Below the pieces are notes generated by a model. The model saw nothing but the letters and a program-made list of their open reading frames with translations, was not told the origin of the DNA and did no database searches. Below are positions 4,523 to 11,557 of a DNA stretch of 14,658 nucleotides, one piece after another (within the stretch, counting starts at the first letter, position 1; the number at the start of each line of letters is the position of its first letter). The translations under genes were made by a program, and so were the position numbers. Source of the DNA: an uncultured Spirochaetales bacterium (GTDB lineage: Bacteria > Spirochaetota > Spirochaetia > Treponematales > Treponemataceae); assembly GCA_946061495.1 (NCBI GenBank), contig CAMGSV010000040.1:1-14658 (forward strand). The letters run 5' to 3'.

Positions 4523-6637
4523 TTATCTTCCTCCTTCCTGGATGTCCTTAATTTTCTTTGTCAAATTCTTGCTGCAGTCCTCCAATTGCTTTTTGGCCGC
4601 GTTCAATTCCACATATTTTCTTTCAGCCTCCTCCCTAGCCTCCACCACTTTTCCATATTCCTCGAATTTATTGTGTGCCTCTTTCATCAAGTTGTCAGAA
4701 ACATCATCCAACAGCTCCTTCAGCCTTTGCCCCGCACCATAGTCCATCTGATAAATGTCCCCCCGGAAGATCCTTTCTTTGTATTGGGGAATTTCCCGTG
4801 CAGTTTTACAGCAGTCTTCAATCTTTTTCACGAGGGCAAGGTAGTCATCATACAGTTCGTCCGACCGATTTTCTTCACTTTTTGCCTCTTTGCGTTGCTG
4901 TGTGCAGTCATGCTCATACATAGCTCTTAGCTCTTCAACACGCTCCTTCACCCGCTCCAAGTAGTTGCCAGTGTCATTGGTCACAGAGACTTCCTGCAGC
5001 TTGCTCATAATCTTTTCAACTGGCTCCTTTTTACTGTACCGGATGTAGCCCTGCACAGGGATTTCCGCCCTTGCAAAGGTTGTCTTGATGTGCTCTTCCA
5101 CCTTGTCCACCTCTCCTGGAGCCTTGGTGTCCGTCTTGTTGATGACAACGTAGAGCGGCTTTTGCAAATTACTCTTGATGGTGTTTAAGGATGTCTTGTT
5201 TACCTCTCCTGCGTTTACATCGAAAACCCAAAAGAGGGCGTCGCACTCGTTGATAACCTCAATAGTCCGCTCAGTATCCTCCTGGTCGGTGGAGGTAAAG
5301 CCGGGGGTGTCCAAAATGCTCAGGTTGCTCAGCTGGGGATTGTTGCAGGTCATGATAAAGTACTTGATGAGCTTAGAAACACCGTCCACCTGGTCCAGGA
5401 TCTCCTTGCTTACCTTTTTGAAGGCAGCCTCGCTGAGAGTCTTCAGCCTGTTGTCGGGGGTAAAAAACTGGAAGGTGGTTCCGTGAGCGTTTTGGGAAAT
5501 GTAGGTGGGAATGGCGGTGGTGGCCTTGGTGCTGACCGGCAGTTCCACCGTGGTTCCTGAGCTTGCCTCCAGAATCTTGTTCACAATGGAAGTCTTTCCT
5601 GCAGAGAACTCACCCACAAAGGCAACGGTCCGCTTGTTCCTCAGCCAGTCCTTCTTTGCAATCTGCTTCCAGTGCTCGAGGTCAGCGGAAAACAAATCAT
5701 GATCCGCATGTATACCAAATTTTTCTCCTAGCTTCTTCACCAATTCCTGAACCTCGTCCTTAATGTAGTCAGCCAATTCGTCCACTTTTTGATAGACTCT
5801 TTCCTTGTTTTTGTCATCCTTTGCCTTGAGGATTTCCCGCACAAAGCCAAGGGAGTCCCCCTTGAGGGAAAGGTCATCTCCCTGTTCCTTTATGGTTTGC
5901 TTGCTATCCTCAAGCTCCTTTTCCACCTGAGTCTTGGCAGTCTGTAGTTCTCCTATTTGCTTTTCTTTCTGTGAGACCTCATCCCTGTGCTTTTTTGACT
6001 TCTTGTCAAGTTCATCCTCAAGGTCTTCTATCTCCTCTTCTGCCTCCTCCAGCTTGTTCTGAAGCTTTTTCTTTTCCACTTCCGCAGCTGCAGCCATTTC
6101 CTTCAAGGACAGAAGTTCATTCTGCAGTTTGTCCACAGATTTGTTTTCTTCCTTGGCAGCCTGCAGCAGCTCTTCCAAGCTTTTCTTTTCCGCTGCCGCC
6201 GTATCCTTCAAAGACTGGAATTCCGCCTGCAGCTTGTCCGAAACGGATTTTTTTTCTGCCTCGGTATCTCTCAACACCCCTTCAAGCTTACGCTTTTCCT
6301 CCACTAGTCTTTCAATCTTTTCCATCAGCACTTGTGTGGCCGTCTCTGGATTACCAGAGGTGGTGGCGACCTTTGACTCTGCCATAGTCAAGGCGTCTTT
6401 AAGAATACCAATCTCTTTCTGCAAGTCACGGATATGGTTTTCCAATTCTGCGGTCTGAGAATCTTCTTTATCTGGTGGCGACACCTCCCCATTGCCTACA
6501 GAGCCTTCAGCTGGAGTGGTCTTCTTCCTGCGAACTGCCACAATAATGATTGCCAGAACCAAGATGAAGATGGTTCCACCATACACCAGCAGCAGTCCCA
6601 TTGGCCCCAAGTTGTTTGCTATTGCCATGATATCCAT
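4523..6637 (-). CDS. Membrane-anchored coiled-coil dynamin-like GTPase (704 aa)
   Basis: Domains in order: N-terminal membrane helix (about residues 13-35, followed by RRKK, predicting the body in the cytoplasm), low-complexity linker (40-60), long coiled coil (about 60-300, Glu/Lys-rich), then a dynamin-type G domain: P-loop GEFSAGKTS (342-350), G2 in TKATTA (370-375), G3 DTPG (443-446), G4 NKTD (500-503), and a C-terminal helical region ending in coiled coil (555-700). The residues after G4 (TDTKAPGE) are shared with the 615-aa GTPase, so the two are paralogues. The start is ATG at 6637, 2 bases after the upstream stop; a second ATG three codons later is possible. The unusual order, with anchor and coiled coil before the G domain, suggests a tethered GTPase held away from the membrane. 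Partners are presumably the operon neighbours. Confidence 0.85.
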   Translation of the reverse strand: MDIMAIANNLGPMGLLLVYGGTIFILVLAIIIVAVRRKKTTPAEGSVGNGEVSPPDKEDSQTAELENHIRDLQKEIGILKDALTMAESKVATTSGNPETATQVLMEKIERLVEEKRKLEGVLRDTEAEKKSVSDKLQAEFQSLKDTAAAEKKSLEELLQAAKEENKSVDKLQNELLSLKEMAAAAEVEKKKLQNKLEEAEEEIEDLEDELDKKSKKHRDEVSQKEKQIGELQTAKTQVEKELEDSKQTIKEQGDDLSLKGDSLGFVREILKAKDDKNKERVYQKVDELADYIKDEVQELVKKLGEKFGIHADHDLFSADLEHWKQIAKKDWLRNKRTVAFVGEFSAGKTSIVNKILEASSGTTVELPVSTKATTAIPTYISQNAHGTTFQFFTPDNRLKTLSEAAFKKVSKEILDQVDGVSKLIKYFIMTCNNPQLSNLSILDTPGFTSTDQEDTERTIEVINECDALFWVFDVNAGEVNKTSLNTIKSNLQKPLYVVINKTDTKAPGEVDKVEEHIKTTFARAEIPVQGYIRYSKKEPVEKIMSKLQEVSVTNDTGNYLERVKERVEELRAMYEHDCTQQRKEAKSEENRSDELYDDYLALVKKIEDCCKTAREIPQYKERIFRGDIYQMDYGAGQRLKELLDDVSDNLMKEAHNKFEEYGKVVEAREEAERKYVELNAAKKQLEDCSKNLTKKIKDIQEGGR

Positions 6638-6639
6638 GA

Positions 6640-6972
6640 CTATCCCCGTGCCTCCAATTCAATTGATAGCTGCCTGTTGGCCTGTTGCAGACTGGAAATC
6701 TCGTCTTTCAACTGCGAAATCTCAGCATCCCTTGCCTTGAGCTTTTTCTTCAGGTCAGCAATCTCCTCCTCCAGCTCCTCCACCTCGTCCTCTTGGTCTT
6801 TGAGCTGTTCACGGCGGTCTTGCGCCGATTTAGTCAGTTTTTTGACCTGCTCCTCAAGCTCCAGAATCTGTTTTTTCAACAAGGCGTTCTTCTGGGTGAG
6901 CCTTTCGATAGTAGAAGATTTTCCACCATCCAGCAGACTTCCAGCCGCCCCCAAAACACTACCAATTCCCAT
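6640..6972 (-). CDS. Small coiled-coil protein (110 aa)
   Basis: After a short Gly/Ala/Leu N-terminus (MGIGSVLGAAGSLLDGG), which could form an amphipathic or membrane-touching helix, residues 20-108 form one continuous heptad-rich coiled coil (for example LKKKLKARDAEISQLKDEI). The ATG (6970-6972) overlaps the TAA of the upstream gene by one base, with GGAGGA shortly before it, so it is translationally coupled. No enzymatic motif is present. The coiled coil resembles that of the downstream 704-aa GTPase, so it may act as an adaptor or assembly partner between the GTPases; this is inference. Confidence 0.8.
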   Translation of the reverse strand: MGIGSVLGAAGSLLDGGKSSTIERLTQKNALLKKQILELEEQVKKLTKSAQDRREQLKDQEDEVEELEEEIADLKKKLKARDAEISQLKDEISSLQQANRQLSIELEARG

Positions 6973-8819
6973 TATGCTTCCTCCAATTCCTTTTTATAGC
7001 CTAGCAGGGTTTCCCTTCTGGCATTGAAGGCTTCCCTGGATACCCTGTATTGCTGCTCCAGCTCCTCAAGGTTCTGCCTTTTCTGTGCCATCAAAGCTTC
7101 TGCCTCTTGCTTCAATGTTGTGGTGATTGCCTCCAGTACTCCGCTGGAAACCTGCCGCATCTGACCTTCAAAGTGGGGGATGAGGGTGAGGTCAATGTAT
7201 TCGTGGATAGCACGCTGACGTTGGGGCTTTCCCATGTTGTCAGTGATTTTTGATACAAACCCTTCAATTATTCCCTTCCTGTTAAATCCTTCCACCTTGG
7301 CCGCTGCGGTGGGATACTCCTGGGCCACCTGGCCAACCCTTTGCTGAACCTTTGCCATATCTATGCGCAGCTTCTTGTTGGAGGCCATGGTTGCAACATC
7401 GGTGACAGTATCAATGACATTGCTTGCCAGCACTGCCTTTCCCATTCCTACCGTTCCCAGCCCACTAGCCACCGCTCCTGCTCCTGCTACCGCACCGGCA
7501 CCCGCCAAGGCAGCACCAGCGGTAGCAATGGTTGCTACTGCCAAACCCGCTGTGGCCAGCACCTTTACTCCGCCAGCAACAAAACCATCATACTCATGGC
7601 CAAGGGCATTCAGGTTCAGATTGTAGGGAATCTCTGAGAAGGTCATCTGGCCATAGCAGTCAATTTCCTTCAAGGACTGGAGATTCACACCCGCATCAGT
7701 CAACCTCCTGTTGCGGGCCTTTTCATACAGAATTTCCTGCACCTGCTTTTTGAATTCCCCCAAATACAGGCTCTGGGCCTGGCCGATGATTGAAAGGGCG
7801 GCACTGTCAAAATCGCCATTCTTGGAAGATACCAGGGCATCCAGCCGCTCAAACACGGTGTTGTTGAAATTCCTACATACTGACCGCTCTGCATTCCGCA
7901 CCTCATCTTCGGTATCGCAAACAAGGGTATCAATATTTTGTTCGAGCCGACGCAAATCAGCCTCAATATTTTTCAAACTCTGTTTCAAATCTTCATCAGA
8001 AGCCGCTTCTGCCAGCAAAGTGACAACCCGCTCACTCAGTTCCTGCACGATGATTTTGAGCCGCTGTTCATTAACCTTTGCAAGAATCTGGGCCTTATCC
8101 TTCCGAATTACATCAAAAATTGCCTCCAGTTCCCCCAAGTCATCATTTTTTGCAGACACACAGGCAACCTGAGAAATATCAATCTTGCAGTTAGCAGCTA
8201 TATATTTCTTTACCTCCAATCTTTCCCCCGGAGCCTTTGTATCACTTTTGGTCACAATCAGATACACCGGCCGATGAATCTTGTTCATATCAGTGACAAA
8301 ATCGGAAAGGTTCTTTGTTATTTGCTGATTGATATCAACAACCAAAAGCACCGCATCAGCCGAAGGCATAAAATCTACCAAGACCTGCTTGTGCTTTGGG
8401 TCTGGAGAAGACAAACCTGGGGTATCCACCAAAACAGTGGAGGAGGGAACCCGTGTGGAAGTATCAAAAATACTCACTCCAGCCACATCATGCAAATTCT
8501 CATTCTTTAACTCAGCAATATTGTTTATCTCTTCGCAGGTTCCATCCTCATGAACAACAAGAGCCTTGCAGGAATCGCAGCCAAAATAAATCTGATAAAT
8601 TGCAGCAGTCGTGGGCTTTGTGGCTGTCTCCAACTGCCTGCTGTCAGTGAGCGCATTAATTAGGGTTGTCTTTCCAGAGCTGAATTCTCCCACCAAGGGT
8701 AGTATCAGCGGAGTATCATTCTGACTCATCTTTTTACTCAACTCCTCCAGCTTTGCCACCAAATCCTGCTGGCCCAAATCCCTTGCAATCTCACAAATTC
8801 TTGTAATTTCCATTTCCAA
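6972..8819 (-). CDS. Dynamin-like GTPase, first gene of the operon (615 aa)
   Basis: The G domain is near the N-terminus: P-loop GEFSSGKTT (44-52), G2 threonines in TKPTTAA (67-73), G3 DTPG (132-135), G4 TKSD (190-193, Thr in place of the usual Asn), G5-like SAK (222-224). A helical stalk follows (about 240-400), then an Ala/Gly-rich hydrophobic stretch (about 415-460) that would serve as the membrane-binding region, and a C-terminal helical/coiled-coil part (530-612). Length and layout match bacterial dynamin-like proteins. The start is the ATG at 8819: AGGAGGT is 8 bases upstream, and a promoter with TATAAT lies 20-50 bases away. The TKAPGE motif after G4 is shared with the 704-aa protein. 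Such proteins bind and remodel membranes on GTP hydrolysis; some (DynA, LeoA/LeoBC) protect against phage or membrane stress. Confidence 0.85.
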   Translation of the reverse strand: MEMEITRICEIARDLGQQDLVAKLEELSKKMSQNDTPLILPLVGEFSSGKTTLINALTDSRQLETATKPTTAAIYQIYFGCDSCKALVVHEDGTCEEINNIAELKNENLHDVAGVSIFDTSTRVPSSTVLVDTPGLSSPDPKHKQVLVDFMPSADAVLLVVDINQQITKNLSDFVTDMNKIHRPVYLIVTKSDTKAPGERLEVKKYIAANCKIDISQVACVSAKNDDLGELEAIFDVIRKDKAQILAKVNEQRLKIIVQELSERVVTLLAEAASDEDLKQSLKNIEADLRRLEQNIDTLVCDTEDEVRNAERSVCRNFNNTVFERLDALVSSKNGDFDSAALSIIGQAQSLYLGEFKKQVQEILYEKARNRRLTDAGVNLQSLKEIDCYGQMTFSEIPYNLNLNALGHEYDGFVAGGVKVLATAGLAVATIATAGAALAGAGAVAGAGAVASGLGTVGMGKAVLASNVIDTVTDVATMASNKKLRIDMAKVQQRVGQVAQEYPTAAAKVEGFNRKGIIEGFVSKITDNMGKPQRQRAIHEYIDLTLIPHFEGQMRQVSSGVLEAITTTLKQEAEALMAQKRQNLEELEQQYRVSREAFNARRETLLGYKKELEEA

Positions 8820-8839
8820 TTACCTCCTCAGTAAAAACT

Positions 8840-8868
8840 ATTATACACAATCTCTATAGATATATCTA
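8840..8868 (-). promoter_or_regulatory. Promoter of the dynamin-like operon
   Basis: On the minus strand TAGATA (8863-8868), 17 bases, TATAAT (8840-8845, perfect -10). The predicted start near 8833 gives a short leader with AGGAGGT at 8822-8828. It lies in the 52-base gap between the WYL regulator gene and the first GTPase gene. Confidence 0.7.
8857..8868. promoter_or_regulatory. Candidate operator overlapping the operon promoter
   Basis: TAGATATATCTA is a perfect 12-bp palindrome covering the -35 hexamer and the start of the spacer, four bases past the WYL gene stop codon. A dimeric regulator bound here would block RNA polymerase. The WYL protein encoded next door is the obvious candidate, but the link is inferred. 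Confidence 0.45.
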
Positions 8869-8871
8869 CCA

Positions 8872-9837
8872 TCACCCTTCCCCATAGGTCACGCCGTCCC
8901 ACAGGGCATCCTCCCACAGGCGGTACTCCAGGGTCTGGTCATCCAGCACATAGTCCAGCACCACCTGGTAGGTGCCCTTCTTGGCAAGGCCGGGGAAGGA
9001 CAGGCCAAAGCCCAGGGACAGTCCCTTTTTTGTTCCCCGGGTGCTGGCGGTGTCCATGGTGCCTGCCGCCCCCGTTGGCCAGCAGATGAGCCTGTTTGCG
9101 ATGGTGACGGGGCGGGCACGGCCATCCTTGAAGGGATTCATGGCGGTGATGCCGGAAAAATCCCTGACGCAAAAGCTGTCCTCCTGCAGGCTCACGGTGG
9201 TGAAGTCCTCGGCAAAGGCCGCCGCCTTGATGGAAACCAAAAGCCAGGCAAAGTCCTCGTGCATCACCAGCATCAGGGGAAGGCAGGTATCCCGCTGGAG
9301 CTGCCCCTCCCGGTCAACAAAGGAAACCTGCAGCAGCTGGCCTTCCTTGAGGGCATTGAACAGGACATCCTCAAAGTTCTCCTGGCGGCGGCCCAGGCGG
9401 AACTGCATGGAGTTGACGCCGGTGGCAAGCTGAATGCGGTCCGCCAAGGCACGGCCTTCCTCCTGGTCATAGAGCTCCGCCCGCTGCAGCAGGGAGGTGA
9501 TGCCCCGGTGCAGCCTGGCGAAGAGCCGTGTCCCGCCAAACACCTTGGCGATGAAGTCGCTGCACACCTGCAAGGCCAGGCTCTCGTCCTCGTCCAGGGA
9601 AATGTCCGCCACAGAATAGCCGTCCAGCAGGTAGCAGTAGCCCTTCCGCTGGCGGTCATACTGGAGGGGTGCCTGGTACACCTCCCGCATGTCCTTGAGA
9701 ATCCGCAGAACCTGCCGCTGGCTCACCCCAGTGACCTCCGCCAGCTGCTCCACGGAGGGATAGGTTCCCCGCCGGATGAGGTCGTCAATCTTGATGATGT
9801 TGGCGTACTGTTTCTTCGCCCCAGTCAGCTCATACAT
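8872..9837 (-). CDS. WYL-domain transcriptional regulator (321 aa)
   Basis: The chosen start is ATG at 9837, with GGAGG 6 bases upstream; an upstream in-frame ATG at 9936 would add 33 residues of Arg/Trp/Gly-rich translation that overlaps the preceding gene and is unlikely. Residues 16-70 form a winged HTH (SVEQLAEVTGVSQRQVLRIL, then a wing with RKGYCYLL). Residues 155-220 fit the WYL domain, with HEDFAWLLVSI (193-203) in place of the canonical GxWYLxA strand, so the signature triad is degenerate. A C-terminal WCX-like region follows. WYL regulators often control phage defence and stress loci by sensing nucleic acid or nucleotide ligands. The gene lies directly upstream of the dynamin-like operon on the same strand, with a palindrome in the promoter between them, so control of that operon is likely. 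Confidence 0.8.
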   Translation of the reverse strand: MYELTGAKKQYANIIKIDDLIRRGTYPSVEQLAEVTGVSQRQVLRILKDMREVYQAPLQYDRQRKGYCYLLDGYSVADISLDEDESLALQVCSDFIAKVFGGTRLFARLHRGITSLLQRAELYDQEEGRALADRIQLATGVNSMQFRLGRRQENFEDVLFNALKEGQLLQVSFVDREGQLQRDTCLPLMLVMHEDFAWLLVSIKAAAFAEDFTTVSLQEDSFCVRDFSGITAMNPFKDGRARPVTIANRLICWPTGAAGTMDTASTRGTKKGLSLGFGLSFPGLAKKGTYQVVLDYVLDDQTLEYRLWEDALWDGVTYGEG

Positions 9838-10054
9838 GGCCGTCCTCCCCTCCCTCCTTCCCGGAGAGCGCCTCCTTGGCCATGTCCAGCAGCCGCCCCT
9901 TGGTTCCTGCCAGCCCCTCCCACTGGCCGTCCACAAGGATGCACCGCTCCGCCTCCCGCCGGCCCTTCCCCCCGCTACGGGACTGCCGGCTGCAGGACTC
10001 CACCTCCATCATGTGGGACACCACCTCCTGGCGACCGTCCTTCTTTTCCTTCAT
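9830..10054 (-). CDS. Small charged protein upstream of the WYL gene (74 aa)
   Basis: The ATG at 10054 has GGGAGG 5 bases upstream, and the ORF overlaps the start of the WYL gene by 8 bases (ATGTATGA), which indicates co-translation. The longer frame reaching 10240 crosses promoter sequence and is not used. The product starts MKEKKDGRQEVVSHMMEVE and is rich in Arg, Lys, Gly and Glu with no membrane segment. The opening MKEK-x-DGR is also found in the 58-aa protein at 12689-12865, and both end in a Lys/Gly-rich helix, so they may belong to one family of short regulator companions. Function unknown. Confidence 0.6.
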   Translation of the reverse strand: MKEKKDGRQEVVSHMMEVESCSRQSRSGGKGRREAERCILVDGQWEGLAGTKGRLLDMAKEALSGKEGGEDGHV

Positions 10055-10085
10055 GCCATCCTCCCAACCACTGCTTGGTATCACC

Positions 10086-10118
10086 AGTATACCACAGTTA
10101 TCATGACACATAATGTCA
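10086..10118 (-). promoter_or_regulatory. Promoter and inverted repeat upstream of the 74-aa/WYL genes
   Basis: On the minus strand an extended -10, TGG-TATACT (TATACT at 10086-10091), without a good -35. Just upstream is an inverted repeat TGACA-N5-TGTCA (10104-10118), placed where an activator or repressor could act. It differs from the palindrome at 8857-8868, so a second regulator is possible. Confidence 0.5.
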
Positions 10119-10141
10119 CCATAAAAAAAAATATGCCCTCC

Positions 10142-10167
10142 CCCGCCCCCTTGTGCACCTTGCCATT
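10142..10167 (+). repeat. 26-bp repeated promoter-proximal block, copy 1
   Basis: The block CCCGCCCCCTTGTG-C-ACCTTGCCATT occurs here and at 10988-11013 with one mismatch. This copy supplies the -35 of the following promoter. The two copies flank the three-gene operon. Confidence 0.75.
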
Positions 10168-10188
10168 GCCAGAATAATAGGATACTAT
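10160..10188 (+). promoter_or_regulatory. Promoter of the three-gene operon
   Basis: TTGCCA (10160-10165), 17 bases, TACTAT (10183-10188). The predicted start near 10195 leaves a leader of about 11 bases with GGAG at 10195-10198. Confidence 0.55.
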
Positions 10189-10205
10189 CCTTTTGGAGCG
10201 TGCGC

Positions 10206-10469
10206 ATGAAAGAGTATGCCATTCTGAGCAGCAAGGGCAAGTATTCCTCCTTCTCCTACGGTGATTATGTCATCAGATTCCGAACATCAGAGGCGTTGAA
10301 AAGATACACTGAGGTCAAAGCCTGGGACAAGGGATACCTAGTTGTCACTGCTGATTATGCCCAGCTAGGACCAACAGAAGAGTACATCGACCTGTCCTCC
10401 ATCCTCAACGAATTGCTCCTGGAGAAAGATTTTCTAAGCACAATACAGGAGGTGAGAATTGAGTATTGA
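10206..10469 (+). CDS. Small protein of unknown function, operon gene 1 (87 aa)
   Basis: I prefer ATG 10206 over the in-frame GTG at 10200 because GGAG lies 7 bases before the ATG. The product (MKEYAILSSKGKYSSFSYGD at the N-terminus) has alternating beta-like segments with many aromatic residues, a central KAWDKGYLVVTADYAQLG and an acidic C-terminal helix. It has no membrane or signal segment. I cannot name a family with confidence. Its end overlaps the next gene by 11 bases and the ribosome binding site of gene 2 lies inside it, so the pair is coupled. Confidence 0.7.
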   Translation: MKEYAILSSKGKYSSFSYGDYVIRFRTSEALKRYTEVKAWDKGYLVVTADYAQLGPTEEYIDLSSILNELLLEKDFLSTIQEVRIEY

Positions 10470-10686
10470 CAGGAAAAAGGAAATTGCAGACCAGGCCGAG
10501 GTCATAATAAATGGTTATGCAGTCATAAAAAACGATATTGGAATGCTTGTTGTCAACCTCAACGCAGACAATGCTTCTGCAGTCTTTGACAGAAACGATG
10601 AAATGCTTGAGACCAGCATGGATGACATTGATTTGGCCATCGCCCATGACTATTTGATTAAAAGCAAGAAATATATGGAGTCATAA
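10459..10686 (+). CDS. Small protein of unknown function, operon gene 2 (75 aa)
   Basis: It starts at TTG 10459, supported by AGGAGGT ending 5 bases upstream and by overlap with gene 1; no ATG fits. The product begins MSIDRKKEIADQAEVIINGY and continues with NADNASAVFDRNDEMLETSM, then a helix rich in Asp/Ile and LIKSKKYM. The region around AVFDRNDEMLETSMDDID resembles the short V-x-F-D ... G modules of DUF2442-like proteins that often pair with DUF4160 proteins, but this is only a suggestion. The stop TAA touches the GTG of gene 3 without a gap. Confidence 0.7.
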   Translation: MSIDRKKEIADQAEVIINGYAVIKNDIGMLVVNLNADNASAVFDRNDEMLETSMDDIDLAIAHDYLIKSKKYMES

Positions 10687-10965
10687 GTGCCCAAATATTA
10701 TGAATACAAGGTTTGCGGCTATTACCTATACTTCACCGCAAAGTGTATTGTTGTAGCTTTTCTCGTTCATGCCAGTGATTCAAAATTGACGGAAGCAGGC
10801 TCGGCGAAATTCCTTGTCCGTGAGGATGGTTCCACCCTAATCCAAAAGAAAGGCACACTCTCTGACAAAGAAGTACATAAAATCCAGCAATTCATCAAAG
10901 AGAACTACAAGGACATGTACAGAACCTGGCAGATTTTGAGTGACAACGAATTTTATAAAAAATAA
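10687..10965 (+). CDS. Small protein, operon gene 3, DUF4160-like (92 aa)
   Basis: GTG 10687 directly follows the stop of gene 2, with GGAG 6 bases upstream. The body contains LVHASDSKLTEAGSAKFLVR and later LSDKEVHKIQQFIKENYKDM followed by a conserved-looking Trp (RTWQ). This matches the general layout of DUF4160 proteins (HVH-like strand, AKF strand, then helix E-x-x-x-I-x-x-x-I-x-x-N-x-x-x-x-x-x-x-W), although the first His of HVH is replaced (FLVH). DUF4160/DUF2442 pairs are suspected toxin-antitoxin partners. With genes 1 and 2 and the nearby XRE regulator, a small regulatory or conflict module is plausible but unproven. Confidence 0.65.
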   Translation: MPKYYEYKVCGYYLYFTAKCIVVAFLVHASDSKLTEAGSAKFLVREDGSTLIQKKGTLSDKEVHKIQQFIKENYKDMYRTWQILSDNEFYKK

Positions 10966-10987
10966 CTGCACAAGGAATGCTCCCCCA

Positions 10988-11013
10988 CCCGCCCCCTTGT
11001 GTACCTTGCCATT
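10988..11013 (+). repeat. 26-bp repeated block, copy 2
   Basis: It matches 10142-10167 with one change (C to T). Here no -10 follows at the right distance. Instead TGCCATT (11007-11013) pairs with AATGGCA (11027-11033), forming a 7-bp inverted repeat upstream of the XRE gene promoter. Confidence 0.75.
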
Positions 11014-11072
11014 CAGGGTGACAGAAAATGGCAGTCATTCCGATAGATTCTGCTTTCAACTTCTTTAGTACT

Positions 11073-11101
11073 TTGAGGCCATTTCCATAGTGTTCTATAC
11101 T
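11073..11101 (+). promoter_or_regulatory. Promoter of the XRE regulator
   Basis: TTGAGG (11073-11078), 17 bases, TATACT (11096-11101). The expected transcription start (about 11108-11109) coincides with the ATG at 11109, implying a leaderless mRNA. Confidence 0.65.
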
Positions 11102-11108
11102 TTATTCC

Positions 11109-11405
11109 ATGAGTACCAGAGAACGTGACCAGGAGCTGGAGGACTTTGAGACTGGTGTGGTTGCCAGAATCAAGGAGGAGCGGCTGGCCCGCAGGATGAG
11201 CCAGATGGACTTGGCGCTGGAGGCAGGCATCTCCCAGGGCTACCTTGCCATGGTGGAGACCCACCAGAAGATTCCCACCATCACCACCATCTACAAGCTG
11301 TCCCGTGCCCTGCACATCAGCCCCGCAAGCCTCTTCGCCCCCCAGGACAGCAACCATCAGCAAGCCAAGGAGCACATCATCCAGCTTATCCGGCGGGATT
11401 TGTGA
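11109..11405 (+). CDS. XRE-family HTH transcriptional regulator (98 aa)
   Basis: It contains a Cro/C1-type HTH: residues 17-76 include LALEAGISQGYLAMVETHQK, with the recognition helix around GISQGYLAMVE, then IPTITTIYKLSRALHISPAS and an F. The N-terminal 16 residues are charged, and the C-terminal 20 form a helix that could dimerise. No ribosome binding site precedes the ATG, and the -10 hexamer ends 7 bases before it, so a leaderless transcript is predicted. It lies 143 bases downstream of the three-gene operon with its own promoter, and may regulate that operon or the adjacent repeat region. The last codons form the first unit of the tandem repeat at 11391-11515. Confidence 0.8.
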   Translation: MSTRERDQELEDFETGVVARIKEERLARRMSQMDLALEAGISQGYLAMVETHQKIPTITTIYKLSRALHISPASLFAPQDSNHQQAKEHIIQLIRRDL

Positions 11406-11515
11406 TCCAGTTTTCCCGGCGGGACTTGTGATCCAGTTTTCCCGGCGGGATTTGTGATTGGATTTCCCGCAGGATCTGTGGTTGAGTTTCCTGCAGGATC
11501 TGTGGTTGCGCTTCC
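11391..11515. repeat. Degenerate tandem repeat, five units of 24-26 bp
   Basis: Units start at 11391, 11417, 11443, 11468 and 11492. The consensus is CGGCGGGATTTGTGATCCAG followed by TTTTCC, drifting to TGCAGGATCTGTGGTTG in the last units. Unit 1 overlaps the stop codon of the XRE gene. CCCGGCGGG occurs at the unit junctions and can self-pair. No reading frame is supported through it. The remainder up to 11557 holds nothing I recognise. Confidence 0.85.
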
Positions 11516-11557
11516 TGCTGGGGCGAGAGTCGGCTGCTCTGGGGGCTTGCCCTCCCG

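Noticed and set aside
9838..9936. Longer N-terminus for the WYL regulator from the ATG at 9936
   Set aside because: The 33 extra residues overlap the 74-aa gene and are not HTH-like; the ATG at 9837 has a good ribosome binding site.
9259..10113. Plus-strand ORF of 284 codons opposite the WYL gene
   Set aside because: Low-complexity Pro/Arg-rich translation that is the shadow of a GC-rich gene on the other strand.
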